A stretch of DNA of 64,000 nucleotides from Bacteroidota bacterium (GTDB lineage: Bacteria; Bacteroidota; Bacteroidia; Cytophagales; Cyclobacteriaceae): NCBI GenBank assembly GCA_018266435.1, contig JAFEAL010000003.1, positions 212,130 through 276,129 on the forward strand, read 5' to 3'. This document shows positions 45,500-54,972 of this stretch, one piece after another. A model generated the notes under the pieces. The model was given only the letters and a program-made list of their open reading frames with translations, did no database searches and was not told the origin of the DNA. Each line of letters opens with the position of its first letter. The stretch's first letter is position 1. The translations under genes and the position numbers were made by a program.

Positions 45500-46429
45500 A
45501 TGACAAAAATATTAATTACCGGAGGGGCAGGTTTTATCGGTAGTTCACTGGCCGACCATTTTTTAAAAAATGAAAAATACGACTTGGTTCTAGTCGATAA
45601 TTTTCTTACCGGAGTGGCAGGTAAAATACCACAACACCACCGATGTAAATTTATTAAGTGCGATGTAAATAACTGGGAAGACATTTCCTCAGTTATGACC
45701 AGCTACCGGTTTGATTTTGTTTTTCACTATGCAGCCGTGGTGGGCGTGCGAAGAACACTTGAAAACCCCGTGATGGTTTTAAATGACCTGGAAGGAATAA
45801 AAAATATTTTGACACTAAGCAAAAACACAGGGGTCAAAAGGATTTTTTTCGCCAGTTCGTCAGAGGTATATGGCGAACCGGTAGAATTGCCGCAACATGA
45901 AGAAACTACACCACTTAACTCAAGGCTCCCCTATGCAGTGGTAAAAAATGTGGGTGAATCTTTTTGTCGATCCTATCAAAAAGAGTTTGGACTTGATTAT
46001 ACCATTTTCAGGTTTTTTAATACCTATGGGCCCAAGCAAAGTACAGATTTCGTGATCTCAAAATTCTTGAAAGCTGCAATGAACAATGCCCCCATTCCTA
46101 TTTTTGGTGATGGGAAACAGACACGCACTTTTTGTTATATCGATGACAACACCTCAACGGTATTAAAAATTTTAGAGAATAATGACGTAGTCAATGATGT
46201 AATCAATATTGGCAGTGAAGTAGATGTTACTATTTTAGAACTTGCCGAATCAATCATCCGCTTGACTCATTCAAAATCTAAAATAGAAGTTATGCCTCCG
46301 TTAAAAGAAGGGGATATGACACGGAGGCAACCCGATTCAAGTAAAATGTTGAAAATATTGGGACGCCCATGCATTCCTCTTGACGAAGGATTAAAAAAAT
46401 GCTTATCAGCGATGACCTTCTTGAAATAA
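45500..46429 (+). CDS. NAD-dependent nucleotide-sugar epimerase/dehydratase (copy 2)
   Basis: A 309-residue extended SDR enzyme, clearly a paralogue of the product at 36708: same TGGAGF(I/L)GSSLA, SSSEVYGEPVE, EETTPLNSRLPYA and FFNTYGPKQS stretches, and a near-identical EGDMTRR C-terminal region. Catalytic Tyr145 and Lys149 are present. It probably makes the same or a related sugar nucleotide. The two copies enclose the whole export cluster in the same orientation. Its 3' end overlaps the beginning of an open frame of the PKD protein, whose preferred start is 46438. Confidence 0.85.
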   Translation: MTKILITGGAGFIGSSLADHFLKNEKYDLVLVDNFLTGVAGKIPQHHRCKFIKCDVNNWEDISSVMTSYRFDFVFHYAAVVGVRRTLENPVMVLNDLEGIKNILTLSKNTGVKRIFFASSSEVYGEPVELPQHEETTPLNSRLPYAVVKNVGESFCRSYQKEFGLDYTIFRFFNTYGPKQSTDFVISKFLKAAMNNAPIPIFGDGKQTRTFCYIDDNTSTVLKILENNDVVNDVINIGSEVDVTILELAESIIRLTHSKSKIEVMPPLKEGDMTRRQPDSSKMLKILGRPCIPLDEGLKKCLSAMTFLK

Positions 46430-46437
46430 ACCGATCC

Positions 46438-49400
46438 ATGTCGATAAAAAAAGCCGGGTTAATTTTCATAGTGGGCTTGTCTGCTTTTTTTAAGACCCAT
46501 GGCCAATGCACGACAACCGATTTTTCACTGCCGGCTACGGGGTGTGCCGGACAAAAATTAACATTGACCAATTCTTCCACCGGGAGCAATTTTTTATGGG
46601 ATTTTTGCTCCGGTGATTTCAATAATGCACCCACTGCAAAAACTACTTTTACGCTGACCGGATCCAACGGAAGACCAGGCTTGGAGTTGATGAATGACAA
46701 TGGAGTATGGATAGGGTTAGCCACCGGCACATATAGTAATGCACTTTACCGCATGCATTTTGACAATGGCTTGGCCAATGACCCAGCCACTATCGAAAAT
46801 TTAGGTGACCTATCAGGAAAACTAAATGGACCGGGGCCAATCAAAATTTTTCAAGACCATGGCTTGTGGTATGGGCTTGTGTATAACACGGTGACTGGCG
46901 AGTTGCTCAAACTATCCTTTGGCAGCCACCTGACTGGAGTCATTGCAGTTACCACGTTAACAACTATTACGAGTCCGTCAAACCCGGGAGTGTTTATCGG
47001 CAAAGACCCGGTTGAGGGCTGGGTGGCAGCAATCTCAAATACAGCAAATCAACTGAGTTTATTTCGGCTTGGCACTTCCATTACTTCACCAGCGCCTTCG
47101 GATATCATTACAACGGCCTCAGTACCTAACCCGAATAATTTAGGTGACATTGATGTCACGAACGTGTGTGGAAACTGGTTTGGGTTTGCAGCAAATTTTG
47201 GTAATGGAAATATCTATCGGTTCAAATTTGGGACAGACTTATTTTCAAACCCTGTCATCGACCAAGTAATATCATTGCCGGTTTCAAATCCGTCAAAAAT
47301 AAGGATCGTGCGTGAAGGTGAAGATTTTTTTTTGCTGGTAACCACATTAGACGGAGTGTTGTACAGACTGAATTTTGGCAGTGACTTGACGTCAACACCA
47401 ACAGTATTCAATGATGGAAATATGGGGGGCATACTTCAACCCAATTTATTCGCATTGGCAGCCGTTAAAGAAAATTCAACGTGGACAGTTCGTGCAATCG
47501 ACCTATCTAACGGAAATACTTATTTAATTCAGTATCCTAATAATTGCTCGGCCAATACTTCTATTTCTACTTCGACCAACCCAACAATATTTTATAGTGC
47601 CCCTGGCAACTACCAAGTTGCCCTTCAGAACAGCGACCTAAATGGAATTTCAGTAAAATCAAAAATGATTACAATTACCGGGAATCAAGCACCCGATATA
47701 ACCTTTAGCACATTGAATAATTGTGCTAACAGCAATGTGATGTTTACGTCCACTAACCAATCAGGAAATATTGTCTCTTATGCCTGGAATTTTGGAGATA
47801 CTCAAACAGCTTCAAGTGCTGCTCCGTCTCACGCATATTCTGCGGCATCTACCTACTACCCTTCCTTAACCGTCACAGCCTCTAATGGCTGTCAAAATTT
47901 AGCTCAGGATACTCTTCAAATCTTTAACCCTCCATCCGCCAACTTCAATCTTCCCCCGGCATCGCCCATTTGTACCAACCAACCCTACTCGTTTACCAAC
48001 ACATCAACGTATGATGCCGGCTCTAACCCTACCTGGCAGTGGAGCGTGAACGGAAGTAATTGGTCAACAACACAGAATTTGAATTACACAATTCTCGCAC
48101 CGGCACCACAAACCATTCAGCTTACGGCTTCTATCCCCGGGTGTTCCAGTCAATCAACGCAAGCCATCCCGAGTGTACTCACCGGCCCGGCTGTTACTTT
48201 TAGCACGGCAGCCACGGGTTGTGTGAATAATGTCGTTTCATTTTCCAATTCCACCAGCGGGTTAGTCACAGGTTACTCGTGGACTTTTGGTGATGGCAAT
48301 ACCTCCGTGCAAACCAATCCTTCCAATACCTACCTGGGCACCGGTACTTACGTGGTTACACTCAATGCCGTTAATGCAGCCGGCTGTCAAAATTCATATT
48401 CAAAAAATATTTCAATTTACTCTAACCCACAACCTAAATTTACTATTGAAGCACCGCCTTTTTCATGTGCCAACTATCCGGCACAGTTTGACAATAACAC
48501 TGGTTTTTTAACAGACAGCAACATTACATCGTGGCTGTGGAGTTTTGGAGATGCTGCAAATGGAAGCTCAATTGTAAAAAATCCTGCTTACACGTATACG
48601 GGTGCCGGTAATTATTCTGTCAGTCTAAAAGCCACAACGAACTTTGGGTGTACGGCAACGAAAGACAGCGTCATTACCATTCTCGCTTCCCCTCAGGCGG
48701 GCTTTGCCAATGGAGTAGCATGTTTGAACCAAAACACCTTGTTTACCAATACTTCATCGGGCAACATTGCTTCGTACAATTGGTATTTTCCAGGATCGGC
48801 CATTCCCGTTTCGGGGGCGAACCCACCTCCGGTTAAGTTTACATCAAGCGGTGCAAACAACGTAACGCTTTTAGTTACGGGCATCAATGGGTGCATCAAT
48901 ACGTTTGCCAAAACAATTAATGTTCCGGTAATGCCCGTGGTAGATTTCAGTGTACAGTTTCCTTGTACCAGAAATGCAACAGTCTTTACAGAATTAAATC
49001 CGGGCGGTGTTGACCCGGCTGTTTCATGGAGTTGGAATTTTGGCCCGGCTAATGGATCAGGTTCTCCTGCCAATTATACATTTTCTACACCGGGTGGATA
49101 TTCTGTTACGATGAACACGACTCGTCAGTCAGGATGTGTCTATGCTTTGACTAAAAATGTTTCCATTTATGATGGGCCGATTGCCGCATTTACTCCTTCA
49201 GCGTATGCAGGAGCGGCACCGCTGAATGTAACATTCGCCAACACGTCAACCGCCAATACGTACCTCTGGCAGTTTGGAGATGCGGCAAACTCTACGAGTA
49301 CCTCTATCTCTCCTGTTTTTACCTATTCTCAATTGGGGCAATACAAGGCTTTACTCACAGCTTATAACTTAATTGGCTGCACCGATACGTTGAGCACTTG

Positions 49401-49983
49401 GATTAGTGTGGTTGTGCCGAAGCCCAACGCAACGTTGAAAAGTTTTCTGTTGGCTGCCAACCCAGGTGCTAACACCGCCAACCCCGTATTATCAATCCTC
49501 AATTCAGGAAATGTTCCATTGGTCAACCCTGAAGTAGATATTGATTTAGGGGGTGGCGCGATGCTGAAAGAAACGATTGTGGGAATCATTCAGCCCCAAC
49601 AAACTATTTCGTCCACACTTGATTTGCAGGTTGTTTCCAATTCAGTGCCGTATGTTTGTGCCCAGGTAGTTGTTCCGGATGATGTTAATCCAGCTAACGG
49701 CAAGGCGTGTGTTAGTTGGGAAGGTGATATTGTACTTGAGCCTTACCCGAATCCTGCCTCGGGCTTGGTTCATTTTAACTGGATTACAACTACCAATGAA
49801 AATGTGCAGATCACATTATTTAAATCAGACGGAGCGATTGCTTTTCAACAAGATTTTCAACACCAACCGGTTGGGCTTACCCAATTTTCACTTCCGGTTT
49901 CATCATTAGCCAATGGACTTTACTTAATACGGTTTTCTAACGCATCAATGCAAAAAACATTTCGCATAGTAGTGGCTAATTGA
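46438..49983 (+). CDS. PKD-repeat protein with T9SS type A sorting domain
   Basis: A protein of about 1181 residues with a signal peptide (MSIKKAGLIFIVGLSAFFKTHG). The first about 370 residues hold repeated W/Y-D-F-G-like blades (for example NVCGNWFGFAANFGNGNIYRF), probably a beta-propeller. Then come about six or seven PKD domains (about 415-995) with WNFGD/WTFGDGN/WSFGD/WQFGD, each ending in a Cys. A CARDB-like domain and a C-terminal about 80-residue domain starting EPYPNPASGLVHF and ending GLYLIRF..KTFRIVV are the type A (Por secretion) sorting signal. It is exported by the T9SS and likely attached to the surface. Confidence 0.9.
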   Translation: MSIKKAGLIFIVGLSAFFKTHGQCTTTDFSLPATGCAGQKLTLTNSSTGSNFLWDFCSGDFNNAPTAKTTFTLTGSNGRPGLELMNDNGVWIGLATGTYSNALYRMHFDNGLANDPATIENLGDLSGKLNGPGPIKIFQDHGLWYGLVYNTVTGELLKLSFGSHLTGVIAVTTLTTITSPSNPGVFIGKDPVEGWVAAISNTANQLSLFRLGTSITSPAPSDIITTASVPNPNNLGDIDVTNVCGNWFGFAANFGNGNIYRFKFGTDLFSNPVIDQVISLPVSNPSKIRIVREGEDFFLLVTTLDGVLYRLNFGSDLTSTPTVFNDGNMGGILQPNLFALAAVKENSTWTVRAIDLSNGNTYLIQYPNNCSANTSISTSTNPTIFYSAPGNYQVALQNSDLNGISVKSKMITITGNQAPDITFSTLNNCANSNVMFTSTNQSGNIVSYAWNFGDTQTASSAAPSHAYSAASTYYPSLTVTASNGCQNLAQDTLQIFNPPSANFNLPPASPICTNQPYSFTNTSTYDAGSNPTWQWSVNGSNWSTTQNLNYTILAPAPQTIQLTASIPGCSSQSTQAIPSVLTGPAVTFSTAATGCVNNVVSFSNSTSGLVTGYSWTFGDGNTSVQTNPSNTYLGTGTYVVTLNAVNAAGCQNSYSKNISIYSNPQPKFTIEAPPFSCANYPAQFDNNTGFLTDSNITSWLWSFGDAANGSSIVKNPAYTYTGAGNYSVSLKATTNFGCTATKDSVITILASPQAGFANGVACLNQNTLFTNTSSGNIASYNWYFPGSAIPVSGANPPPVKFTSSGANNVTLLVTGINGCINTFAKTINVPVMPVVDFSVQFPCTRNATVFTELNPGGVDPAVSWSWNFGPANGSGSPANYTFSTPGGYSVTMNTTRQSGCVYALTKNVSIYDGPIAAFTPSAYAGAAPLNVTFANTSTANTYLWQFGDAANSTSTSISPVFTYSQLGQYKALLTAYNLIGCTDTLSTWISVVVPKPNATLKSFLLAANPGANTANPVLSILNSGNVPLVNPEVDIDLGGGAMLKETIVGIIQPQQTISSTLDLQVVSNSVPYVCAQVVVPDDVNPANGKACVSWEGDIVLEPYPNPASGLVHFNWITTTNENVQITLFKSDGAIAFQQDFQHQPVGLTQFSLPVSSLANGLYLIRFSNASMQKTFRIVVAN

Positions 49984-50800
49984 TTACTTATCTCTTCTTA
50001 AATAACGTGCAACCCATCTGAGCAAAACATTTTGAAATGAGATTGTCACGTTGGCGCGTCACAAAATTATGCCTGACGTAAACAACAGCAAATTGCTGGT
50101 TTCCTACAAAAGAGAAGAAGCATCTTGCAAAGAAGTGGTTGCTATGTTGGCCCACTTGCCCGTTAGGGCGCACTCAAAAATATTTTCAAAATAGATTTCT
50201 CAAAATCACTTTTTGCCTCAGTTAGAGAAAACACACGAAGTATGGAATCTCACCAGTATATGGGTCAGTACAGCCGATTGATATCAAACAATACCTGCAA
50301 TGGAATTGACGATTGAAAAATAAAGAGAGGATTCAGTTTCGACCTTATCACCAATGTATTGGCCAAACACAATGTATTATGGAAAATGAATTGTCAAATC
50401 TGAATGAACGTCAACCCCGCTTCGAAAAAACACAGCTCAATACATCAGTTGCAGCTTACAAAAAGGAACTTGAACATTTGGCAATCAATTTAAGTTGGAA
50501 GTCATCTCAGGCAGTGGGCAATCTACTTACGGGTAGAGGTAGAAAGAGTCTTTGAGAGAAAAAGAAACGACCGCAGGCTATTTAGAATAGAATATTCTAG
50601 GGATTAGTATTAAACCAGTTACTTTTTTTGAGCAGAATAATATTTCGGAAGGCAAAAAAATCTTTATTGTGCAATTTGGATTTGCTGTGAACACCTATTT
50701 CTAAACCAACCAAAAATATTGATTCACAGCCTTCCTCGTAGAGGGGGTCAGTTGATTTCAAAAAGAAATTGCTACCTTCGTTAAACCATTTTTTAAACTT
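49984..50800. other. Gene-poor stretch, possible decayed sequence
   Basis: About 0.8 kb with no gene I can support. Several short plus-strand frames are present: a 41-codon frame from 50070 and a frame at 50313-50555, but they break off and resemble nothing known. There is a palindrome TAGAATA-GAA-TATTCTA (50583-50599) and a nested pair of inverted repeats, GGAAGGC (50647-50653) with GCCTTCC (50729-50735), and GCTGTGAA (50684-50691) with TTCACAGC (50723-50730). The stretch may be the remains of an inserted or deleted gene next to the polysaccharide cluster. A promoter for divIC lies at its end. Confidence 0.4.
50752..50780 (+). promoter_or_regulatory. Candidate divIC promoter
   Basis: TTG (50752-50754), an 18-base spacer and TACCTTCG (50773-50780), one mismatch from TAnnTTTG, precede the ATG at 50801 by 20 bases. 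The spacing fits Bacteroidota -33/-7 promoters. Confidence 0.5.
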
Positions 50801-51091
50801 ATGTCAAATAGATTCAAACCGTTTTTTAGAAATTTTTATGCGGTAACAGGGTTTTCTTTTCTGATGTGGATGATTTTTTTAGACTCTAATGACTTGATTA
50901 CACGATACCGGATGAGTTCCAAGTTGCGGATGTTGGAAAACGAAAAGGAATTTTATCAGAATAAAATTAAAGAAGTACAAAAAGACCGCGAAGAACTAAC
51001 AACCAACAAAGAGCTGCTCGAAAAGTTTGCCCGTGAAAAATACTTAATGAAAAAACCCAGCGAAGATATTTTTGTCATTCAAAACAACTGA
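50801..51091 (+). CDS. Septum formation initiator (DivIC/FtsB-like)
   Basis: A 96-residue protein with one membrane helix (about residues 14-28) and a coiled coil (SKLRMLENEKEFYQNKIKEV) followed by FAREKYLMKKPSEDIFVI, the ending typical of FtsB/DivIC proteins (REKYxMxxPxEDIF). It acts in the cell division complex with FtsL and FtsQ. In Bacteroidota it often follows eno; here eno is not in the window. The barrel protein gene follows after 8 bases. Confidence 0.9.
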   Translation: MSNRFKPFFRNFYAVTGFSFLMWMIFLDSNDLITRYRMSSKLRMLENEKEFYQNKIKEVQKDREELTTNKELLEKFAREKYLMKKPSEDIFVIQNN

Positions 51092-51099
51092 AATTTCTT

Positions 51100-51660
51100 A
51101 TGAAAAAAGTGTTGGTGTTGATGGGCGTGTTCTTTTTTTCTGTGAGCTGTTGGGCTCAGTTCAATCCATCGTTTAGAAAAAATAATAACAACCAATCACA
51201 AGATTCACGAAAAGTATATTTTGCCATGGGTGGTGGGTTAGGGTTTGGTACCGATGCCAGTGGGTTTAATTACAACTATTATTCGCTCTTGCCTATGGTG
51301 GGTTACCGGATAACCAACCAGGTTTCAGTAGGCGCCATGGGTACTTATCAGCGGTACAACTATTCCAGCATTGGTACCTCCTACACTCAGTACGGTGCGG
51401 GCCCGTTTGTACGATACATGATCAACCCTATTTTTTTTCAGGCTGAATACGATATGATCAGCGCACCAAATATTTATAAATTAAATGCCAACGGAGAGCC
51501 AACCCGCTCTACTTTTTCGCGCATGCTTTTCGGTGTGGGTTATATTTTTTCAAGCGGGCAAAGGGTTTCGCTAGGCGGGCTGGTGATGTACGATGTGCTG
51601 TATCATGTGCCCAGTGTTTTTGCTTCACCGATTGTGACGAGGATCTTCGTTTCTTTTTAA
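51100..51660 (+). CDS. Outer-membrane beta-barrel protein
   Basis: A 186-residue exported protein (signal peptide about residues 1-19, FSVSCWA before QFN), then a short Asn-rich linker and a beta-barrel-like mature part with alternating Tyr/Phe/Gly (VYFAMGGGLGFGTDAS, SLLPMVGYRITNQVSVGAMGTYQRYNY) and the C-terminal phenylalanine (FVSF) usual for outer-membrane proteins. No family is recognised. It starts 8 bases after the divIC stop and its last 4 bases overlap the convergent Ldh gene. Confidence 0.75.
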   Translation: MKKVLVLMGVFFFSVSCWAQFNPSFRKNNNNQSQDSRKVYFAMGGGLGFGTDASGFNYNYYSLLPMVGYRITNQVSVGAMGTYQRYNYSSIGTSYTQYGAGPFVRYMINPIFFQAEYDMISAPNIYKLNANGEPTRSTFSRMLFGVGYIFSSGQRVSLGGLVMYDVLYHVPSVFASPIVTRIFVSF

Positions 51661-52736
51661 AACGACAAGCCAAATTTATTTCCGAGTACTTTCAGATCAG
51701 AGGCAACTTTGGCATTTAGCGAAATTCCGGTTTTCATTCGGGTTGTTTCAAACTCCCGCTCGGGGTCTCCGGGGATAATTAATTTTTCTTCACCCGCTAT
51801 TGTTTTAGCCGACCGAAAGCGAGTGATCCAGTTGTCCATGTGTTTTTTAAACTCATCGGCAGGCCGAAATGCATCTACACGCAGGGCACCAAAAAAATGA
51901 CCAATACCCTCACCCACCGGGTTAGCGGGCGGAGCCAGAAAACTTACGAACGGAGGAACCCATGGGCCATAGTTGGCACCACTGAGCACAGCAGAAAATA
52001 TATCTACCCAAGCCCCCAAACAAAATCCTTTATGGCTGCCGTGCTCACGGTCACTGCCTAAAGGTATCAATGCGCCACCGTCTTTCAACTCATTAGGGTT
52101 AGAAGAAGGCGCCCCGTCTTTTTTTTGAATCCAGCCGAGCGGAGCTTTTTTTTCTTGACGCTGCAAAATTTCAAGTTTGCCGTTGGCGGCCGTAGTGGTG
52201 GCAAAGTCAGCAACAAATGGAGGTTGTGTATGTGCCGGAATAGCGATTGCAATGGGGTTGGTTCCCAGTAATCTTTCTATTGAAAAAGTAGGTGCTACAA
52301 GTGGGCTTGCGTTGGTCATGGCCATACCAATCATATCGTGCGGCAAAGCCATCATGGCGTGATGCCCGGCAATGCCAAAATGATTTGAATTTTTTACGGC
52401 TACCCAGCCGGTACCGGCCTGCCTGGCTTTTGCAATAGCAATTTGCATGGCATGAGGCGCAACCACCAATCCAAGCCCACTGTCTCCATCTACTACCGCT
52501 GTGCTGGGGGTTTCGTGAACGATACGAATATTGGGTTTACTATTGACACGCTTGGCTTCCCACAGCCGCACATAGCCGCTGAGCCGGGCAACTCCATGTG
52601 AGTCAATTCCGCGTAAGTCGGCACGAAGTAAAGATTCTACCGCAACGGCTGCATGCTCTTCTGAGCAACCGATTTTCAAAAATACGTCATGGGCAAAACG
52701 ACTGAGGTGGGCGTAAGAAAAAATCGGTTCATTCAT
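51657..52736 (-). CDS. Ldh family (malate/lactate dehydrogenase type 2) oxidoreductase
   Basis: A 359-residue NAD(P)-dependent oxidoreductase of the Ldh_2 family (malate, sulfolactate, ureidoglycolate, delta-1-piperideine-2-carboxylate reductases). Seen are RGIDSHGVARLSGYVR (Arg/His active site), VVDGDSGLGLVVAPHAMQIAI, VAVKNSNHFGIAGHHAMMAL and GSHKGFCLGAWVDIFSAVLSG. Family members use different 2-oxo/2-hydroxy acids, so the substrate is not fixed. It overlaps thrC by 8 bases and is the last gene of the threonine operon, which is unusual company. Confidence 0.88.
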   Translation of the reverse strand: MNEPIFSYAHLSRFAHDVFLKIGCSEEHAAVAVESLLRADLRGIDSHGVARLSGYVRLWEAKRVNSKPNIRIVHETPSTAVVDGDSGLGLVVAPHAMQIAIAKARQAGTGWVAVKNSNHFGIAGHHAMMALPHDMIGMAMTNASPLVAPTFSIERLLGTNPIAIAIPAHTQPPFVADFATTTAANGKLEILQRQEKKAPLGWIQKKDGAPSSNPNELKDGGALIPLGSDREHGSHKGFCLGAWVDIFSAVLSGANYGPWVPPFVSFLAPPANPVGEGIGHFFGALRVDAFRPADEFKKHMDNWITRFRSAKTIAGEEKLIIPGDPEREFETTRMKTGISLNAKVASDLKVLGNKFGLSF

Positions 52737-54039
52737 GGGGCAAAGCTAACGTTTTCAAAAAATTCTTAAATGAGTTGTAGTCTGCTTCAAGCGGAACGGT
52801 TTGTTTTTCTCCTTGCAAAAATATTTTCAGCCTTTCCGGTATTTGTATTTCAGTTGACAACGTTTCTTCTACTACTTCTTTGAACTTAGACGGATGAGCA
52901 GTTTCTAAGAATACGCCAACAGTTTCAGGATATTGACTGATGTATTTTTTTAAGCCGAGATAGCCTACTGCTCCGTGAGGATCAAGAACGTATTTTCTTT
53001 GTGTGAAAACTGATTTCATTGCAGCCTTTGTTTCTTCATCTGAAAATGAATAGCCCGAAAGTATTCTTTTTATTTCGCTAAAATTATTTTGGAAGAGGTC
53101 AATCATGCGGGCAAAGTTGCTGGGGTTGCCCACATCCATTGCATTGCTAATGGTTTCCACAGACGGCCTGGGATGAAATTGCGAGGAGGCCAAATAGTTT
53201 GGAACGATGTCATTGCGATTGGTTGAGGCAATGAAGTGATCAATGGGCAGTCCCATTTTTTCGGCAATCAGCCCCGCTGTAAGATTTCCAAAATTTCCGC
53301 TGGGCACAGAGAATACAACATGCTCTTTTTTAGGAAGACGTGACCAGGCATAGAAATAATAAAAAGATTGAGGAATTAGCCGGGCAAGGTTAATTGAGTT
53401 GGCCGAAGTGAGAAAAAGCTTTTGATTCAATTCCTCATCTGAAAAAGCCTGCTTTACTAATTGCTGGCAATTATCAAATGTTCCGTCAACTTCCAGTGCC
53501 GTGATATTTTTACCAAGCGTAGTGAATTGTTTTTCCTGAATTTCACTCACTTTTCCTGATGGATAGAGAACAATCACCCGGGTTCCCTTCACATCTAAAA
53601 ATCCATTGGCCACCGCACTTCCCGTATCGCCAGAGGTAGCTACTAAAATAATCACTTCTTTTTTTTGTTCCGCTGCGAAGTAACCCAGCACCTGCGACAT
53701 AAACCGTGCTCCAAAATCTTTGAATGCAAGCGTAGGACCATGAAACAATTCCAGGCTGAAAATGTTTTTTTCGATCTCAACAAGCGGTGCATCAAACGAA
53801 ATTGTATTGCTTACTATTTCTTTCAACCGATCTTGTGGAATATCATCCTCCACAAATGCACGGGCAATGTCAAAAGCGATTTGTGAAAAAGATTTTTCAT
53901 GGATTGATTTAAAATAAGAAGCCGGTAATACCGGAATTTGTCCGGGCATAAATAACCCCTGGCCAGGTGCAAGTCCTTTGATAACCGCTTCACGCAAACT
54001 GACGGAGTGAAGGGGATTATTGGTGCTGTAAAATTTCAT
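52729..54039 (-). CDS. thrC: Threonine synthase
   Basis: A 436-residue PLP enzyme that converts O-phosphohomoserine to threonine. HGPTLAFKDFGARF contains the PLP lysine, Lys107, exactly where E. coli ThrC has it; LVATSGDTGSAVANGFL and VPSGNFGNLTAGLIA are the other phosphate/PLP motifs. The longer form with the C-terminal small domain is typical of Bacteroidota and E. coli. Its start overlaps the thrB stop by 4 bases and its end overlaps the Ldh gene by 8. Confidence 0.97.
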   Translation of the reverse strand: MKFYSTNNPLHSVSLREAVIKGLAPGQGLFMPGQIPVLPASYFKSIHEKSFSQIAFDIARAFVEDDIPQDRLKEIVSNTISFDAPLVEIEKNIFSLELFHGPTLAFKDFGARFMSQVLGYFAAEQKKEVIILVATSGDTGSAVANGFLDVKGTRVIVLYPSGKVSEIQEKQFTTLGKNITALEVDGTFDNCQQLVKQAFSDEELNQKLFLTSANSINLARLIPQSFYYFYAWSRLPKKEHVVFSVPSGNFGNLTAGLIAEKMGLPIDHFIASTNRNDIVPNYLASSQFHPRPSVETISNAMDVGNPSNFARMIDLFQNNFSEIKRILSGYSFSDEETKAAMKSVFTQRKYVLDPHGAVGYLGLKKYISQYPETVGVFLETAHPSKFKEVVEETLSTEIQIPERLKIFLQGEKQTVPLEADYNSFKNFLKTLALPHE

Positions 54040-54971
54040 GAGATGAGGGCATACGCTCCCTGACGGTTTACTTCAGAAACAAAAACTTCATTTTCGAGGG
54101 AGATGTTTAAAAATACATCGCGAATAGATTGGCCCGCAAGCTCAGCCTCGGCCCTTCCTTTACACAAGCAGAAGACCGTTGGCCCCGAGCCGGATATACC
54201 GCAGCCCAGTGCTCCATTTTTAAGGGCTGTCTGTTTTACTTTATTAAAACTGGGAATTAAGTCTGCGCGCAAAGGCTCAGCCACCACATCTACCAACGAG
54301 CGGCCTATTAATTCATAATCTTCTTTCATCATGCCAGCCACCAGGGCCGCTGTGTTGGCCCATTGGGTAATGCCATCTTGTAAAGAGATGGTTTGTTTCA
54401 ACACCGATCGCGCATCGCGTGTTTTTACTTCAATGTGCGGATGCACCAACACGCAAAATAATTCTTTTGGTGTAGGGATTTCGATAATGTCAAGCGGGTG
54501 GTTTTCGCGAATCAAAATCAGTCCGCCCAACAAACTTGGCGCAGCGTTGTCGGCATGGGCTGAGCCACAGGCTACCCGTTCAGCCTCCATGGCAAAGGGA
54601 AGGAGATCTATTTTCTTAAGCGGTGAGCCCATCAATTCATTGATGCCAACGGCTGCAGCTACTGCACTGGCCGCACTGGAACCCATGCCGCTGCCTAATG
54701 GCAAATTTTTATGCAAGGTAATGGACACCCCCTGGTTGCTTTGAATTGATTTTAAAAACTCAATGACCGCCACCCCCGAAGTATTTTTTGCAGCCTCTAA
54801 AGGAAGCCTACCCTCGTCACCTAAAATGGATTGAATAGTTACCTGACCGGAGTCATTTAACGAGATCTCCACCACATCACCCGGTTGGGTTACGGCCAAC
54901 CCAAGCACATCAAACCCACAGGACACGTTGCCGATGGAAGCGGGGGCAAAAACTTTTATTTTTTTACTCAT
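54036..54971 (-). CDS. thrB: Homoserine kinase
   Basis: A 311-residue GHMP kinase. KIKVFAPASIGNVSCGFDVLGLAV at the start and PLGSGMGSSAASAVAAA (ATP-binding glycine loop) are diagnostic; GCGISGSGPTVFCLC near the end is the third GHMP motif. I chose the ATG at 54971 (MSKKIKV), 1 base after the thrA stop, over an earlier in-frame start at 55016 inside thrA. It phosphorylates homoserine for threonine synthase, and overlaps thrC by 4 bases. Confidence 0.96.
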   Translation of the reverse strand: MSKKIKVFAPASIGNVSCGFDVLGLAVTQPGDVVEISLNDSGQVTIQSILGDEGRLPLEAAKNTSGVAVIEFLKSIQSNQGVSITLHKNLPLGSGMGSSAASAVAAAVGINELMGSPLKKIDLLPFAMEAERVACGSAHADNAAPSLLGGLILIRENHPLDIIEIPTPKELFCVLVHPHIEVKTRDARSVLKQTISLQDGITQWANTAALVAGMMKEDYELIGRSLVDVVAEPLRADLIPSFNKVKQTALKNGALGCGISGSGPTVFCLCKGRAEAELAGQSIRDVFLNISLENEVFVSEVNRQGAYALIS

Positions 54972-54972
54972 G

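Noticed and set aside
50313..50555. 80-codon open frame in the 0.8 kb gene-free stretch
   Set aside because: No similarity recognised and no clear promoter, so it is treated as part of the gene-poor stretch rather than as a gene.
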